A stretch of 64,000 nt of DNA from Rhodospirillales bacterium (GCA_018666775.1 JABIXC010000010.1:62001-126000); one strand, 5' to 3'; counted from the first letter of the stretch, positions 50,975-63,133 are shown. A program made the numbers and translations. The notes: a model not told the origin generated them from the letters alone.

Positions 50975-52537
50975 ATGACACCCTTGTTCCAAAATTCTGA
51001 ACCCCCCAGACAGGGGCTCACCAGGACCCTATTTGGACCATCCGGTGTTGGTCTTATGGTTGGGGGCATTGTTGTGCTCCGGCTTTTGTACCTCATGGCC
51101 TATCCCATGGGCCTGCATCCTGATGAGGCCCAGTATTGGAGTTGGTCGCGCGATCTGGATTGGGGATATTTTTCAAAACCCCCTGTGGTCGCATGGTTGA
51201 TCGCCGCCACCACGGCGATCTGTGGGGATGGGGTGGCTTGCGTTAAAGCAAGTGTCCCGGTTCTTCACGGGATCACGGCACTGTTGATCTATGGCATGGC
51301 ACGCAGGCTTTATGATGCGCGCACAGGCTTTATGGCAGCGCTGATTTTCATCACCTTGCCCGGCGTTACGTTTTCTTCTGCCATTGTTTCCACCGATCCG
51401 CCCTTGATGATGTTTTGGGCATTGGGGATGTATGCGCTGGTTCGCCTTGGGTCTGATCCCGATGGTGCATATCGCTGGTGGGCGTTGCTTGGGGTGGCTG
51501 TGGGGCTTGGGTTTTTGTCCAAATACGCCATGGCCTTCTTTGTGGCGGCGCTGGTGGTCTGGCTTGTTTTAGACCGCGACGGTCGGCGGTATTTTCTGGC
51601 AATGCCCACATTCGGGCGGGGTGTTTTGCTGTCAGGCATTTTAGGGTTTGTGATTTATCTGCCTAATTTTATCTGGAACATGGGCACGCAATTTATCACC
51701 TATGCCCATACCCGTTCCAATGCGGATCTTGGCGGCGAACTCTTTCGCCCCGATAAACTTCTGGAATTTTTTGGGGCTCAATTTGGCCTGTTTGGCCCCA
51801 TTTTGTTTGCTGCCCTCCTGTGGTTGATGTTTCGCCATCGACAATGGCGTGCCCATCCCCGGGCCCGCATGCTGGTGGCTTTCATTCTGACCATGGGGTT
51901 GCCCATTTTAGGGTTAAGCCTGTTGACCCGGGCCAATGCCAATTGGGCAGCACCGGTCTATGTTGCGGCCAGCATTTTTGTGACCGGTGAACTCCTTGCC
52001 CGATATAAGGCATCGTTGGTTCAGGGCTCGCTTATTTTGCACATCGGGCTTGCGGTGATCTTGATGGGGGGCAGTTTGTTGGCATCTGCCCCCGGAATAT
52101 ATGCGGGCTACGCGGTTCCGGCCAAATTGGACCCCTACCGTCATCATCGGGGGTGGGCGTTTATTGGTGATAAAATCAACGAACTTCGATCAAAACATCC
52201 GGGGGCGGCGCTGTTGATCCGCGACCGCATGGCCATGGCGGCGCTGTTGTATCACCATGGACGATCTGGGAAAACGCTGCCGAACGATTATTATGCCTGG
52301 TATTCCAATGGGCATGTGACCAACCATTTCCGGCTGACCCGGCCCTGGATTGGGCCTGAAAAAAAGGGCCGGAATGCGGTTATTATTTCGCTCTGGCCCG
52401 ACCCAAAAGATATTTTGTCCAGATTTTCTGGCATCCAAAAGCTTGGGGTTATTGCAGGCCCGACAGGCACCAAGACGGTCCGGCGCATCTGGGTCTTTTA
52501 CGGACAGGGGTTTATCGGTTATAAACCGCATTTATAA
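50975..52537 (+). CDS. GT39-family membrane glycosyltransferase (ArnT-like)
   Basis: Integral membrane protein of 520 residues with about ten helices and the GT39/PMT_2 N-terminal signature LHPDEAQYWSWSRDLDWGYFSKPP, where the acidic pair is catalytic. Such enzymes use a polyprenyl-phosphate sugar donor in the periplasm to modify lipid A or other glycolipids or proteins. C-terminal part is soluble. A GT2 enzyme that could make the donor is at 57286. It precedes the hydantoinase pair by 27 bases but probably is not functionally linked to it. Confidence 0.88.
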   Translation: MTPLFQNSEPPRQGLTRTLFGPSGVGLMVGGIVVLRLLYLMAYPMGLHPDEAQYWSWSRDLDWGYFSKPPVVAWLIAATTAICGDGVACVKASVPVLHGITALLIYGMARRLYDARTGFMAALIFITLPGVTFSSAIVSTDPPLMMFWALGMYALVRLGSDPDGAYRWWALLGVAVGLGFLSKYAMAFFVAALVVWLVLDRDGRRYFLAMPTFGRGVLLSGILGFVIYLPNFIWNMGTQFITYAHTRSNADLGGELFRPDKLLEFFGAQFGLFGPILFAALLWLMFRHRQWRAHPRARMLVAFILTMGLPILGLSLLTRANANWAAPVYVAASIFVTGELLARYKASLVQGSLILHIGLAVILMGGSLLASAPGIYAGYAVPAKLDPYRHHRGWAFIGDKINELRSKHPGAALLIRDRMAMAALLYHHGRSGKTLPNDYYAWYSNGHVTNHFRLTRPWIGPEKKGRNAVIISLWPDPKDILSRFSGIQKLGVIAGPTGTKTVRRIWVFYGQGFIGYKPHL

Positions 52538-52563
52538 TATAATCTGAAAACAGGCATTATTCC

Positions 52564-54618
52564 GTGAGCAAATATCGCATCACCGTCGATACCGGCGGAA
52601 CCTTTACTGACGTCGTTTATTTTCGCGAAGATACCCGCGAAATCTCTATCCACAAGCTGCCCTCTACGCCCCATGACCCCTCTTTGGCCATTGTTGCAGG
52701 CGTGCGCCATCTGCTGGATCAAGGCGTTGCGGCAGAAGACGTCGAATATTTTTGTCATGGCACCACCGTTGGCACCAATGCCCTTTTGGAAGGCAAGGGG
52801 GCAAAGACCGGGTTGTTGGTGACCGAAGGGTTTAGGGGCATCTATGAGGTGGCGGAACAATCCACCCCCCATGGCCCGTCTGTTTTTGATGTTACCTATC
52901 AAAAGCCCAGCCTTTTGGCCCCTGAAAGCATGACCGGCGAAGTGATAGAGCGGGTCGATTTTCAGGGCAAGGTTCTGAAAAAGCTGGATGAAGCAGCGCT
53001 TCGCAAGACCGTGCAGGAATTTCGCAAAAAGGGCGTCCAATCTGTTGCGGTTTGCCTTTTGTTTTCCTTTCTCTATCCCCGCCATGAAAAACGCATTGCG
53101 GAAATCTTCGAAAAAGAAGCCCCGGAAATCAGCATTTCGCTTTCTTCTGAAATTTTGCCGCAAATTCGGGAATTTTTCCGCCTCTCCACAACTGTGATCA
53201 ATGCCTATCTGCAGCTTATTTTAGAACGTTATGTCCACCACCTGGAAACCCAGCTGGATGATGCCGGGCTACATACCAAAAAACGCTACATCATGCAGTC
53301 CAATGGCGGCACGGCAACGTTTGATGCCGCAGCACGCAAAGCGGTGGCGACGGTGTTGTCAGGCCCCGCAGGTGGGGTAACGGCCGGGGTCAATCTGGCC
53401 CGGGACGTTCGCGAACCCAATCTGATCACCTTTGACATGGGCGGCACCAGTTGTGATGTGGCCTTGATCAAGGATGGTGAGGCATCGCATTCCAACCGCA
53501 TCGAAGTGGATGGCCGGGTTATTTCCGTGCCGATGATGGACATCAATACGGTGTCTGCGGGCGGGGGCACCATTGCCCGAGCCGACAGCGTCGGACAGCT
53601 TCAGGTCGGGCCGGAATCAGCAGGTGCCCAGCCGGGCCCTGCGTGTTATGGCCATGGCGGTACCCAGCCGACGGTGACTGATGCCAATCTTATTTTGGGC
53701 TATCTTGGGGAAAATAATTTTCTGGGCGGGCGCATGGCACTGGATACGGCTAGCGCCAAGGCGGCCATGAAAAAGCAAGTCGCAGATCCATTGGGCATGT
53801 CGATTATGGATGCGGCCGAAGGCATTGCCAGAATTATCAACGTCAAGATGGAAGAGGCGATCAAGGCCATTTCCACCATGCGCGGGTTTGATCTTCGTGA
53901 TTTCACGCTGGTGGCTTTTGGCGGCGCGGGCCCCCTGCATGCCTGCCAAATGGCCAGTAACCTTGGGATGCGGGGTATTTTGGTGCCGCTGTACCCGGGG
54001 GTTAATTCGGCCATTGGTCTGCTTCAGGCCGATGTTCGCCATGATTATGCGGTGTCGCGCCTGACCTTGATTTCAAAACTTGGCCCCAGGGACGTGGCGG
54101 GAATGCTTAAAGAGCTCGCGGATCGTGCCCGCGGGGAACTGCGTGCCGAAGGATTTAAAGCGGGGCAAATCATCATCGAATACGCCATTGACATGCGCTA
54201 CGCCGGTCAAGGCTATGAGCTGACCGTGCCCCTGGACAGCGGCAAGGTCACGGCAAAAACGCTTGCAGCCGTGCGCAATACCTTTGATGAAACCCATCGC
54301 CAATTGTTTGGCCATTCGGCACCGGAAGAACCGGTAGAGGTGGTGACGTATAGGGTGGTTGGCATCGGTAAATTACCAGAGGTCAAGATGCCCACCTTCC
54401 GCCGCCAAGGCCTGAAGTTGAACGATGCGTATCTTGGCAAGCGCACTGCGCGGTTTGATGGGGTTACCCATGATGTTCCGGTATACCAGCGTGAACGCCT
54501 TGATGTTGGGCACAAGATCAAGGGGGCAGCCGTGGTTGAACAGCTCGATTCCACCCTTGTGATTGGCCCCGGTCAATCCGCTGAGGTCGACCGTTTTAAA
54601 AACTTGATGATTGTTTAG
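52564..54618 (+). CDS. Hydantoinase/oxoprolinase subunit A
   Basis: ATP-dependent ring-opening amidohydrolase subunit A, 684 residues. Sugar-kinase-like phosphate loops are DTGGTFTDVVYF (residues 9-20) and TFDMGGTSCDVALI. Family members open hydantoins or 5-oxoproline, or with other partners act on acetone or acetophenone. The B subunit follows 9 bases later. GTG start at 52564. The exact substrate is not readable. Confidence 0.93.
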   Translation: MSKYRITVDTGGTFTDVVYFREDTREISIHKLPSTPHDPSLAIVAGVRHLLDQGVAAEDVEYFCHGTTVGTNALLEGKGAKTGLLVTEGFRGIYEVAEQSTPHGPSVFDVTYQKPSLLAPESMTGEVIERVDFQGKVLKKLDEAALRKTVQEFRKKGVQSVAVCLLFSFLYPRHEKRIAEIFEKEAPEISISLSSEILPQIREFFRLSTTVINAYLQLILERYVHHLETQLDDAGLHTKKRYIMQSNGGTATFDAAARKAVATVLSGPAGGVTAGVNLARDVREPNLITFDMGGTSCDVALIKDGEASHSNRIEVDGRVISVPMMDINTVSAGGGTIARADSVGQLQVGPESAGAQPGPACYGHGGTQPTVTDANLILGYLGENNFLGGRMALDTASAKAAMKKQVADPLGMSIMDAAEGIARIINVKMEEAIKAISTMRGFDLRDFTLVAFGGAGPLHACQMASNLGMRGILVPLYPGVNSAIGLLQADVRHDYAVSRLTLISKLGPRDVAGMLKELADRARGELRAEGFKAGQIIIEYAIDMRYAGQGYELTVPLDSGKVTAKTLAAVRNTFDETHRQLFGHSAPEEPVEVVTYRVVGIGKLPEVKMPTFRRQGLKLNDAYLGKRTARFDGVTHDVPVYQRERLDVGHKIKGAAVVEQLDSTLVIGPGQSAEVDRFKNLMIV

Positions 54619-54627
54619 GAAAAGCCC

Positions 54628-56415
54628 ATGGCAAAAATTGCAAAACGGCCCGCCCAGAAAAAAAGGTCAAAAAAGGGCTCGAAACCCGGCATCGATCCCA
54701 TCACCTTTCAGGTGATCAAGGCATCCTTGGTTGGCATCGTGCGCGAAATGCAGAACTGCCTGTTTCGCACCGGCTTTTCGACCATCATTCGTGAATCCCA
54801 GGACGCCAGTTGTGCGTTGATGAACGCCAAAGGTGAAGTGGTGGCCCAGCATGTTGTGCTGCCCCTTCATGTTGGTGCATTCCCCCATTGCACCGCCGCT
54901 GTGCTGCGCGATTATGGCGATGATATCGCGCCGGGCGATGCCTACATCATTAATCACACCTATGAAGGCGGCAGTCCCCATGCCCCGGATATGGCCGTGA
55001 TCACACCGATTTTTGCTGGGTCTCAACTGATCGGGTTTTCCGGCAACATTGCCCATAAGCCAGATTTGGGCGGGGTGGTGCCCGGCAGTTGTTATGCCTT
55101 GGCCAAAGAAATTTTTGCCGAAGGCCTGCATTTGCCAGCCATTCGCTATCAGCGTGATGGCAAGACCTTGCATGAAGTGGATAAAATTCTGGCCGCCAAT
55201 TCACGCACGCCGGAAATGGTACTGGGCGATATTCGCGGCCAGGTGGGCGCGGACCGTCTGGGTGAAGGACGGGTTGGCGAATTGGTTACAAAATATGGTG
55301 CCGATCAGGTGATGGCATCGTTTGATGAATTGATGCGGGTTTCCGAAGGCATCATTCGCGCCGCCATGCGGACATGGAAAGATGGCCGCTATGAGGCCGA
55401 ACGGTTCGTTGATAATGACGGCATTGATCTGGATAAACCCATTCGGGTTCATGTGGTTCTGGAGAAAAAGGGCGATCGTATTTCCTTTGATTTCACGGGC
55501 TCTAACGATCAAACCCGGGGGCCTGCGAATATCCGCCCGCCACTGGTTCAGGCGGCCATGGTCTATACCCTGATTTCTCAGGTGGACCCCACCATCACCA
55601 TTAATTCCGGCCTGTTAAAGGTGGCAGAAGTCAAACTGCGCAAGGGCAGTGTTCTGGACCCCCATTTCCCGGCCCCGGTAAACACCTATATGCCAACGGT
55701 CACGGCCGTGACGGAAGCAACGGTTGAGGCCATCAGCAATATTGTTCCCGAATGCGCCCGCGCCGATGGCTGTGGGTCGCGGTCTATCATTATTGGCGGG
55801 CGATCAACGCGTTCGGGCAAGGGTTACGTTCAATATGAAATCGTCGGCGGTGGCACCGGCGGGCGAGCTATGATGGATGGGGTTTCGGGTACGTGTTCCC
55901 ATCAATCCAACGCCCGCATCGCGCCGATTGAAATTGTCGAAAGTGAATTCCCAACCCGGGTGAAACGGTTTGAACTGATCCCAGATTCCGGGGGCCCGGG
56001 GGCCTTTCGGGGGGGGCTTGGTATTCTCAGGGAATATGAAAACCTTGCCGAAGCCAGATTTACCATCCGTTCCAACAAGCATTTCATCGCACCCCGTGGG
56101 GTGCGCAAGGGATCGGATGGCCGGTGTGGTCGATTGACCATGCACCCTGATACCAAAGGCGCAGAAATCCTGCCTTCGCGCTATTCCGATTATCCCCTGA
56201 TGGCGGGGAATATTTTCCGTCTGGAAAGTCCGGGCGGTGGGGGCTTCGGGGACCCAAGAAAACGTGACCCCCAATCGGTTTGCCACGATGTGAACGAAGG
56301 CTATGTCAGCGCCAAATCGGCCAAACAGGATTACCGGGTGGCTTTGAAAAAATCAAAGGGGGCCTTCATTGTGGATTTGCCCGCGACCAAAGCCCTGCGC
56401 AAAGCAAAGCGGTAA
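54628..56415 (+). CDS. Hydantoinase/oxoprolinase subunit B
   Basis: Partner subunit of 595 residues. Conserved FQVIKASLVGIVREMQ, LHVGAFPHC, NHTYEGGSPHAPDMAV, GGGTGGRAMMDG and SPGGGGFGDPRKRDP are visible. N-terminus is Lys-rich. AGGA lies 7 bases before the ATG. It forms a two-subunit complex with the preceding gene. It ends 4 bases before the convergent PAP2 gene. Confidence 0.94.
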   Translation: MAKIAKRPAQKKRSKKGSKPGIDPITFQVIKASLVGIVREMQNCLFRTGFSTIIRESQDASCALMNAKGEVVAQHVVLPLHVGAFPHCTAAVLRDYGDDIAPGDAYIINHTYEGGSPHAPDMAVITPIFAGSQLIGFSGNIAHKPDLGGVVPGSCYALAKEIFAEGLHLPAIRYQRDGKTLHEVDKILAANSRTPEMVLGDIRGQVGADRLGEGRVGELVTKYGADQVMASFDELMRVSEGIIRAAMRTWKDGRYEAERFVDNDGIDLDKPIRVHVVLEKKGDRISFDFTGSNDQTRGPANIRPPLVQAAMVYTLISQVDPTITINSGLLKVAEVKLRKGSVLDPHFPAPVNTYMPTVTAVTEATVEAISNIVPECARADGCGSRSIIIGGRSTRSGKGYVQYEIVGGGTGGRAMMDGVSGTCSHQSNARIAPIEIVESEFPTRVKRFELIPDSGGPGAFRGGLGILREYENLAEARFTIRSNKHFIAPRGVRKGSDGRCGRLTMHPDTKGAEILPSRYSDYPLMAGNIFRLESPGGGGFGDPRKRDPQSVCHDVNEGYVSAKSAKQDYRVALKKSKGAFIVDLPATKALRKAKR

Positions 56416-56419
56416 TTTT

Positions 56420-57148
56420 TTAAGACTTGTGGCCCGTGATCCGGTGCCAGACCCGGGATAGGGTTTCTCTGCCCAGCCCGTTGCGGGTGACGATCCAGTG
56501 ATACAGCGCCCATGCAATGGCGATGTTAATCACGCCGGCAAAGATGACATCGGAAAGATAATGCGCCCCCTGGGCAATGCGGGCGAGGCCAACGGCGGCC
56601 CCAAAGGCGATTGCCAGACTAAAAACCATGGTTCGCCTGAACCCCGGGATCATCAGGAAGCCAAAGCTTGCAAAGAAAAAGCCCATGGAGGCATGGCCGG
56701 AAACAAACGCACAATTGCGCTCACATTGATCGGACACGATAAAGGCGGGGGTAAAGGTTTTGGTGCCGCCAAATTCTGTGGTTTGCGCCGGTCTGGCGCG
56801 ATCCACATGATTTTTAAGAACTTCGTTGGTAACCAGCCCCGGCCCAATGGCAAGGGACAGGACGATAAAGACAATGGCCTGTCCCCGGGCATGAAGGATG
56901 GCCGGTGCGCGGTTGCTCAGGCTGTCTGGTATCAGGCGGATCAGCGCCATGATGATGATCAACCCGACGGTAACGCGTAAAACAAGGGGAACAATGTCAT
57001 AGAGAAAAACGAACGGTCCCCAGCCTTTTAGGAAGAATTTTTCCCCATCAACGTAAAACAGGTGTGAAAATGCTTCGTCCAGGCCCGGAAAGGCCATAAA
57101 CAGGGCTGCTAAAGCAATGCTGGCGCCAAGGAAGGTGGCAGGTTTCAT
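56420..57148 (-). CDS. PAP2-family membrane phosphatase
   Basis: Lipid phosphatase of 242 residues with about six helices. The three-part active site is complete: KNHVDRARP (KX6RP), VSGHASM (SGH) and RIAQGAHYLSDV (RX5HX3D). Such enzymes remove phosphate from lipid A, undecaprenyl diphosphate or phosphatidylglycerophosphate. It is divergent from the GT2-VTT operon, which suggests envelope lipid work. The lipid it acts on cannot be told. Confidence 0.88.
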   Translation of the reverse strand: MKPATFLGASIALAALFMAFPGLDEAFSHLFYVDGEKFFLKGWGPFVFLYDIVPLVLRVTVGLIIIMALIRLIPDSLSNRAPAILHARGQAIVFIVLSLAIGPGLVTNEVLKNHVDRARPAQTTEFGGTKTFTPAFIVSDQCERNCAFVSGHASMGFFFASFGFLMIPGFRRTMVFSLAIAFGAAVGLARIAQGAHYLSDVIFAGVINIAIAWALYHWIVTRNGLGRETLSRVWHRITGHKS

Positions 57149-57198
57149 CTTTTCACCGTATTAAACTGTCTCATATGGGGCAATCTAGCAAAATTATC

Positions 57199-57227
57199 TT
57201 TAAACAAGAATCCCCTGCTTTTATAAA
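57199..57227 (+). promoter_or_regulatory. Candidate promoter for the GT2-VTT-que operon
   Basis: TTTAAA (57199-57204), 17 bases, TATAAA (57222-57227), about 58 bases before the GT2 start. The -10 is good and the -35 modest. Confidence 0.4.
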
Positions 57228-57285
57228 ACCCGTATAAAGCACGGGCATATTGCCATTTGGCACCCATTTTGGAAACCAGACTACC

Positions 57286-58011
57286 ATGACCATCGCCCTT
57301 TCTGTCATCGTTCCGGTTCGTAATGAAGCGGAAAATGTTTTGCCCTTGATCGGGGAAATTCATGCAGCCCTTCATGGCCGCCATGAATTTGAAATTATCT
57401 ATGTCAATGATGGCTCCACCGATGATACGGCGGATATTCTGGCAAAGGCGTGCGCTGAATTTCCAGAGCTTCGGGTGATCCACCATGAAAAAAGCTGTGG
57501 TCAATCGGCCGCAATCTGGACCGGTGCCTCTGCGGCACGAGGGGAATGGATTATTACCCTTGATGGGGATGGCCAGAACGATCCTGCCGATATTCCAGCA
57601 CTGGTCGATGTCGCCCTTGGCTCAGATGATGAAACCCTGCATCTGGTGGCGGGCATTCGGGCCAAACGCCAGGACAATTGGCTGCGCCGGGTTACGTCGC
57701 GCATTGCCAATGGCATTCGGCAATGGATGTTGAAAGACGGGGTGACAGATACCGGGTGCGGGTTGAAGGTTATGGCGCGTATTCCCTTTTTGCGGCTGCC
57801 CTGTTTCGATCATATGCACCGGTATTATCCGGCTCTTGTGATCCGGGGTGGCGGAAAAATTATCTGTGTCGATGTAAACCATCGCCCACGGCTTCGTGGC
57901 GTTTCCAATTACGGGTTATTCGATCGCCTATGGGTGGGAATCACCGATCTGTTCGGGGTTGCCTGGCTGTTGCGCAGAATTAAACGCCCGGATATCAAGC
58001 CCGATTCATGA
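57286..58011 (+). CDS. GT2 glycosyltransferase, dolichol-phosphate-mannose-synthase-like
   Basis: Soluble or membrane-edge GT2 enzyme of 241 residues without the C-terminal membrane helices of ArnC. VIVPVRNEAENVLPLI opens the fold, VNDGSTDDTADIL is the nucleotide motif, and LDGDGQNDPADIP carries the metal-binding DxD-type site. It would transfer a sugar to a polyprenyl phosphate. Start at ATG 57286; a longer frame begins at 57250. The downstream VTT gene overlaps its stop (ATGA), so they are cotranslated. Donor sugar not identifiable. Confidence 0.9.
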   Translation: MTIALSVIVPVRNEAENVLPLIGEIHAALHGRHEFEIIYVNDGSTDDTADILAKACAEFPELRVIHHEKSCGQSAAIWTGASAARGEWIITLDGDGQNDPADIPALVDVALGSDDETLHLVAGIRAKRQDNWLRRVTSRIANGIRQWMLKDGVTDTGCGLKVMARIPFLRLPCFDHMHRYYPALVIRGGGKIICVDVNHRPRLRGVSNYGLFDRLWVGITDLFGVAWLLRRIKRPDIKPDS

Positions 58012-58727
58012 ACGCCTTAAAACCCTATCTACGCGGCTTTGTCCTGATCGGGGCGTTCGTTGCTTTTGGCTTTCTGGTCAAGGCAACGGGGCTGTATGGC
58101 CTGTTGGACGAAGCGTGGATTGATCAAACGATCCGGGGTCAGGGATTATCAGGAGAGTTCATCTTCATCGGTGCTGGCATTGTGATGGCAGCCATCGGGT
58201 TTCCCCGCCAAGCCATCAGTTTTTTAGGCGGCTATGCCTTTGGCTTTGGTCTTGGCACGGCATTGGCATTGGGCGCTGTGGTCGGCGGCTCCGTGGTAGC
58301 GCTCTATTGTGCGCGGTTTCTTGGGCGTGATTTTATCCTGAGACGGTTTCCAGATCGCATTGCTCGCATCGATGGGTTTCTCCATGACAACACGTTCTCG
58401 ACAGCACTTTTGATCCGTCTGTTGCCTGCGGGCAGCAATCTTTTGACCAATCTGGCCGCCGGGGTTTCCGGCACAAAACCCGTGCCGTTTTTTGCTGGCA
58501 GTGCCCTTGGCTATATTCCCCAAACAGTGATTTTTGCCCTTTTGGGCAGTGGCATCCATCTTGATCCGGGCTTGCGCATTGGGGCATCTGTCGGCCTGTT
58601 TATCATTTCCGGCATGCTTGGCATTTATCTGTATCGGCGCTACCGGACCTTGCGTGACATTACCGATGCGCCGGTCCCCGGCATCACCGTTGCGCCGGTC
58701 CCCGGCAGGGGCGAGGGGGAAGGCTAG
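58008..58727 (+). CDS. VTT/TVP38-family membrane protein (second copy)
   Basis: Membrane protein of 239 residues with six or so helices and the VTT core [38 protein letters not shown] is the second conserved segment. Its start overlaps the GT2 stop. DedA/VTT relatives include polyprenyl-phosphate flippases, so it may move the lipid carrier or glycolipid made by GT2. The C-terminal tail holds an in-frame 8-residue tandem repeat. It is distinct from the copy at 20904. Confidence 0.85.
   Translation: MNALKPYLRGFVLIGAFVAFGFLVKATGLYGLLDEAWIDQTIRGQGLSGEFIFIGAGIVMAAIGFPRQAISFLGGYAFGFGLGTALALGAVVGGSVVALYCARFLGRDFILRRFPDRIARIDGFLHDNTFSTALLIRLLPAGSNLLTNLAAGVSGTKPVPFFAGSALGYIPQTVIFALLGSGIHLDPGLRIGASVGLFIISGMLGIYLYRRYRTLRDITDAPVPGITVAPVPGRGEGEG
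58659..58706. repeat. 24-base tandem repeat at the VTT gene 3' end
   Basis: Two adjacent 24-base units (58659-58682 and 58683-58706) match at 22 of 24 positions, encoding ITDAPVPG and ITVAPVPG in the tail of the VTT protein, just before queC. Confidence 0.85.
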
Positions 58728-58728
58728 G

Positions 58729-59424
58729 ATGGCCAAAAACGCAATTCTTCTGCTTTCGGGCGGCCTTGATTCCACGACGCTTACAGCCATGGCACAGGCC
58801 CAGGGCTTTAATATTTGTGCGCTTACCATTGATTACGGCCAGCGCCACAACATTGAAATTGAGGCAGCCCGAACGGTGGCGCGCACCTTTGATGTGGCCC
58901 GCCATGTGGTGTTGCCCATTGATCTGCGCGCCTTTGGTGGGTCTGCCCTGACCGATAATATCCCCGTGCCCAAGGGCCGCACCAATGATGAAATAGAGGG
59001 TGCCATCCCCATCACCTATGTGCCCGCGCGCAACACCATCTTTTTGTCTCTGGCGCTGGGCTGGGCGGAAACGATGGACAGTGGCGATCTTTTTATTGGC
59101 GTGAATGCCAGGGATTATTCCGGCTATCCCGATTGCCGGGGCGAATTTATTCAGGCCTATGAAACCATGGCCAATCTGGCAACCCAGGGTGCGGTTGAAG
59201 GCAGGTTGCCGGTGAAAATTCACACCCCATTGATTGATATGACCAAGGGTGAAATCATCCGTGCGGGCACCGCCCTTGGGGTTGATTACGGCCAGACCCG
59301 CAGTTGCTATGACCCCGACGATGCGGGGCGTGCGTGCGGCGAATGTGATTCCTGTCAGCTACGCCTGAAGGGTTTTTCCGAAGCAGGCCTAGCCGATCCA
59401 ACCCCGTATCAGGACCGGAATTAA
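58729..59424 (+). CDS. queC: 7-cyano-7-deazaguanine (preQ0) synthase
   Basis: Converts 7-carboxy-7-deazaguanine to preQ0 with ATP and ammonia. 231 residues. ATP-pyrophosphatase loop [10 protein letters not shown] is near the N-terminus and the C-terminal zinc site is [17 protein letters not shown]. The start is ATG 58729, one base after the VTT stop; a longer frame overlaps that gene. It heads queC-queE-queD. Confidence 0.96.
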   Translation: MAKNAILLLSGGLDSTTLTAMAQAQGFNICALTIDYGQRHNIEIEAARTVARTFDVARHVVLPIDLRAFGGSALTDNIPVPKGRTNDEIEGAIPITYVPARNTIFLSLALGWAETMDSGDLFIGVNARDYSGYPDCRGEFIQAYETMANLATQGAVEGRLPVKIHTPLIDMTKGEIIRAGTALGVDYGQTRSCYDPDDAGRACGECDSCQLRLKGFSEAGLADPTPYQDRN

Positions 59425-59425
59425 C

Positions 59426-60067
59426 ATGGCCTATATGGTCAAGGAAATGTACCTGACCCTGCAAGGGGAAGGGGCACAGGCGGGTCGGGCAGCGCTTTTC
59501 TGCCGGTTTTCCGGGTGTAACCTGTGGTCGGGCCGCGAAAAAGATCGCCTGGATGCCCAGTGCCAGTTTTGCGATACAGATTTTGTCGGCACCGATGGTC
59601 CCGGTGGCGGCCAATTTGAAGATGCCGCGTCTTTGGTGGCAGCAGCTAAAGTCCTTTGGGCAAAAGACAGCGATGGCGAGGCACCGGGCTATGTTGTTTG
59701 CACCGGCGGAGAGCCATTATTGCAATTGGATAAGGCCTTGATTGATGCATTTCATGAGGCGGGGTTCAGCATCGGCATTGAAACCAACGGCACATTGGCG
59801 GCCCCTGATGGCATTGATTGGATCTGCGTCAGCCCCAAGGCGGGCACGGACCTTGTTTTGACAACGGGTAATGAATTGAAATTGGTGTATCCGCAAACCG
59901 GTGCCATGCCCGAACAATACAATGATCTGGCGTTTGATCATTTTTTCCTGCAGCCCATGGATAGTCCTGAACGCGATCAAAATACCAAAAAGGGGATAGA
60001 ATATTGCCTTGCCCATCCCCGCTGGCGGCTCAGCCTCCAGATTCACAAAACCCTTGGCCTAGCTTAG
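59426..60067 (+). CDS. queE: 7-carboxy-7-deazaguanine synthase
   Basis: Radical SAM enzyme that contracts the ring of 6-carboxytetrahydropterin. 213 residues. The cluster motif is the CX14CX2C variant (SGCNLW ... QCQFC) diagnostic of this QueE subgroup. TGGEPLLQ and ETNGT are also present. Starts 1 base after queC ends, so the two are coupled. Confidence 0.95.
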   Translation: MAYMVKEMYLTLQGEGAQAGRAALFCRFSGCNLWSGREKDRLDAQCQFCDTDFVGTDGPGGGQFEDAASLVAAAKVLWAKDSDGEAPGYVVCTGGEPLLQLDKALIDAFHEAGFSIGIETNGTLAAPDGIDWICVSPKAGTDLVLTTGNELKLVYPQTGAMPEQYNDLAFDHFFLQPMDSPERDQNTKKGIEYCLAHPRWRLSLQIHKTLGLA

Positions 60068-60073
60068 AGAGAC

Positions 60074-60433
60074 ATGATGGAAATTTTTAAACGGTTTACG
60101 TTCGAAGCAGCCCACCGTCTGCCCAATTTGCCTGAAACCCATAAGTGCCATCGATTGCATGGCCATTCTTTTCAGGTTGAACTTCATATTGAAGGCCCCA
60201 TTGCGCCGCCCGAAGACTGGGTGATGGATTTTGCCGATGTGAAGCAAATTTTCGCCCCCATTCTGGATCAGCTGGATCATCATTATCTGAATGAAATTGT
60301 GGGCCTTGAAAATCCCACCAGCGAGGTCATCGCGCGCTGGATTTGGGACAGCCTGAAGCCAGACTTGCCGGGATTGTCATCGGTGGTGTTGAACGAAACC
60401 TGCACGGCAGGCTGTGTGTATCGCGGCGCGTGA
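60074..60433 (+). CDS. queD: 6-carboxytetrahydropterin synthase
   Basis: Small enzyme of 119 residues turning dihydroneopterin triphosphate (from FolE) into 6-carboxytetrahydropterin. Zinc histidines are in AAHRLPN and HRLHGHSF, the catalytic Cys in HKCHRLH, and the C-terminal [12 protein letters not shown]. It follows queE by 6 bases, completing the queCED operon. The start may be ATG 60074 or the adjacent ATG 60077. Confidence 0.95.
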   Translation: MMEIFKRFTFEAAHRLPNLPETHKCHRLHGHSFQVELHIEGPIAPPEDWVMDFADVKQIFAPILDQLDHHYLNEIVGLENPTSEVIARWIWDSLKPDLPGLSSVVLNETCTAGCVYRGA

Positions 60434-60445
60434 TCGGGGTATGAC

Positions 60446-60907
60446 TTACCGGCCTTGATAGGCCGGAACACCGGCATCGGGGATATGAACGCCATCAGGC
60501 GGATTGCCGGTTTGATAGAAAACATCGATGGGAATGCCGCCGCGCGGATACCAGAACCCGGAAACTCGCAGCCATTTTGGCGATGTCACCTCGATCAAGC
60601 GCTCGGCAATGGTCACGGTGGTTTTTTCATGAAATGCCCCCGTATTGCGCCAGCTCGCCAGAAACAGCTTCAGGGATTTGCTCTCAATGCAGTGTTGATC
60701 GGGCACATAATCAAACACAAAATGGGCAAAATCTGGCTGGCCGGTGATGGGGCAAAGACAGGTAAATTCCGGGCACGAAAACCGCACCAGAACATCCTTT
60801 CCCAGATTAGGGTTCTCAAATGTTTCAAGAACGGCCACTTCCGGGCTTTCAGGAAGTGGGCTTGGCCTGCCCAATTGGGTTAGTTCAGGTTTTTTGTCAT
60901 CATTCAT
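60446..60907 (-). CDS. queF: NADPH-dependent preQ0 reductase
   Basis: Reduces the nitrile of preQ0 to the aminomethyl of preQ1. 153 residues, the short unimodular form. Key motifs: [13 protein letters not shown], the catalytic Cys in [14 protein letters not shown], and [13 protein letters not shown]. Convergent with queD, 12 bases apart. Because QueF is present, the pathway proceeds to queuosine rather than only to preQ0. Confidence 0.96.
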   Translation of the reverse strand: MNDDKKPELTQLGRPSPLPESPEVAVLETFENPNLGKDVLVRFSCPEFTCLCPITGQPDFAHFVFDYVPDQHCIESKSLKLFLASWRNTGAFHEKTTVTIAERLIEVTSPKWLRVSGFWYPRGGIPIDVFYQTGNPPDGVHIPDAGVPAYQGR

Positions 60908-60938
60908 GGCGCGATCTTATGGCTGTGGGCAGGATGGG

Positions 60939-63119
<2,181 letters not shown>

Positions 63120-63133
<14 letters not shown>

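Noticed and set aside
57250-58729. preQ1 riboswitch ahead of queC
   Set aside because: No compact preQ1 aptamer pattern seen in the leader or the short gaps; queC is cotranscribed with GT2 and VTT.
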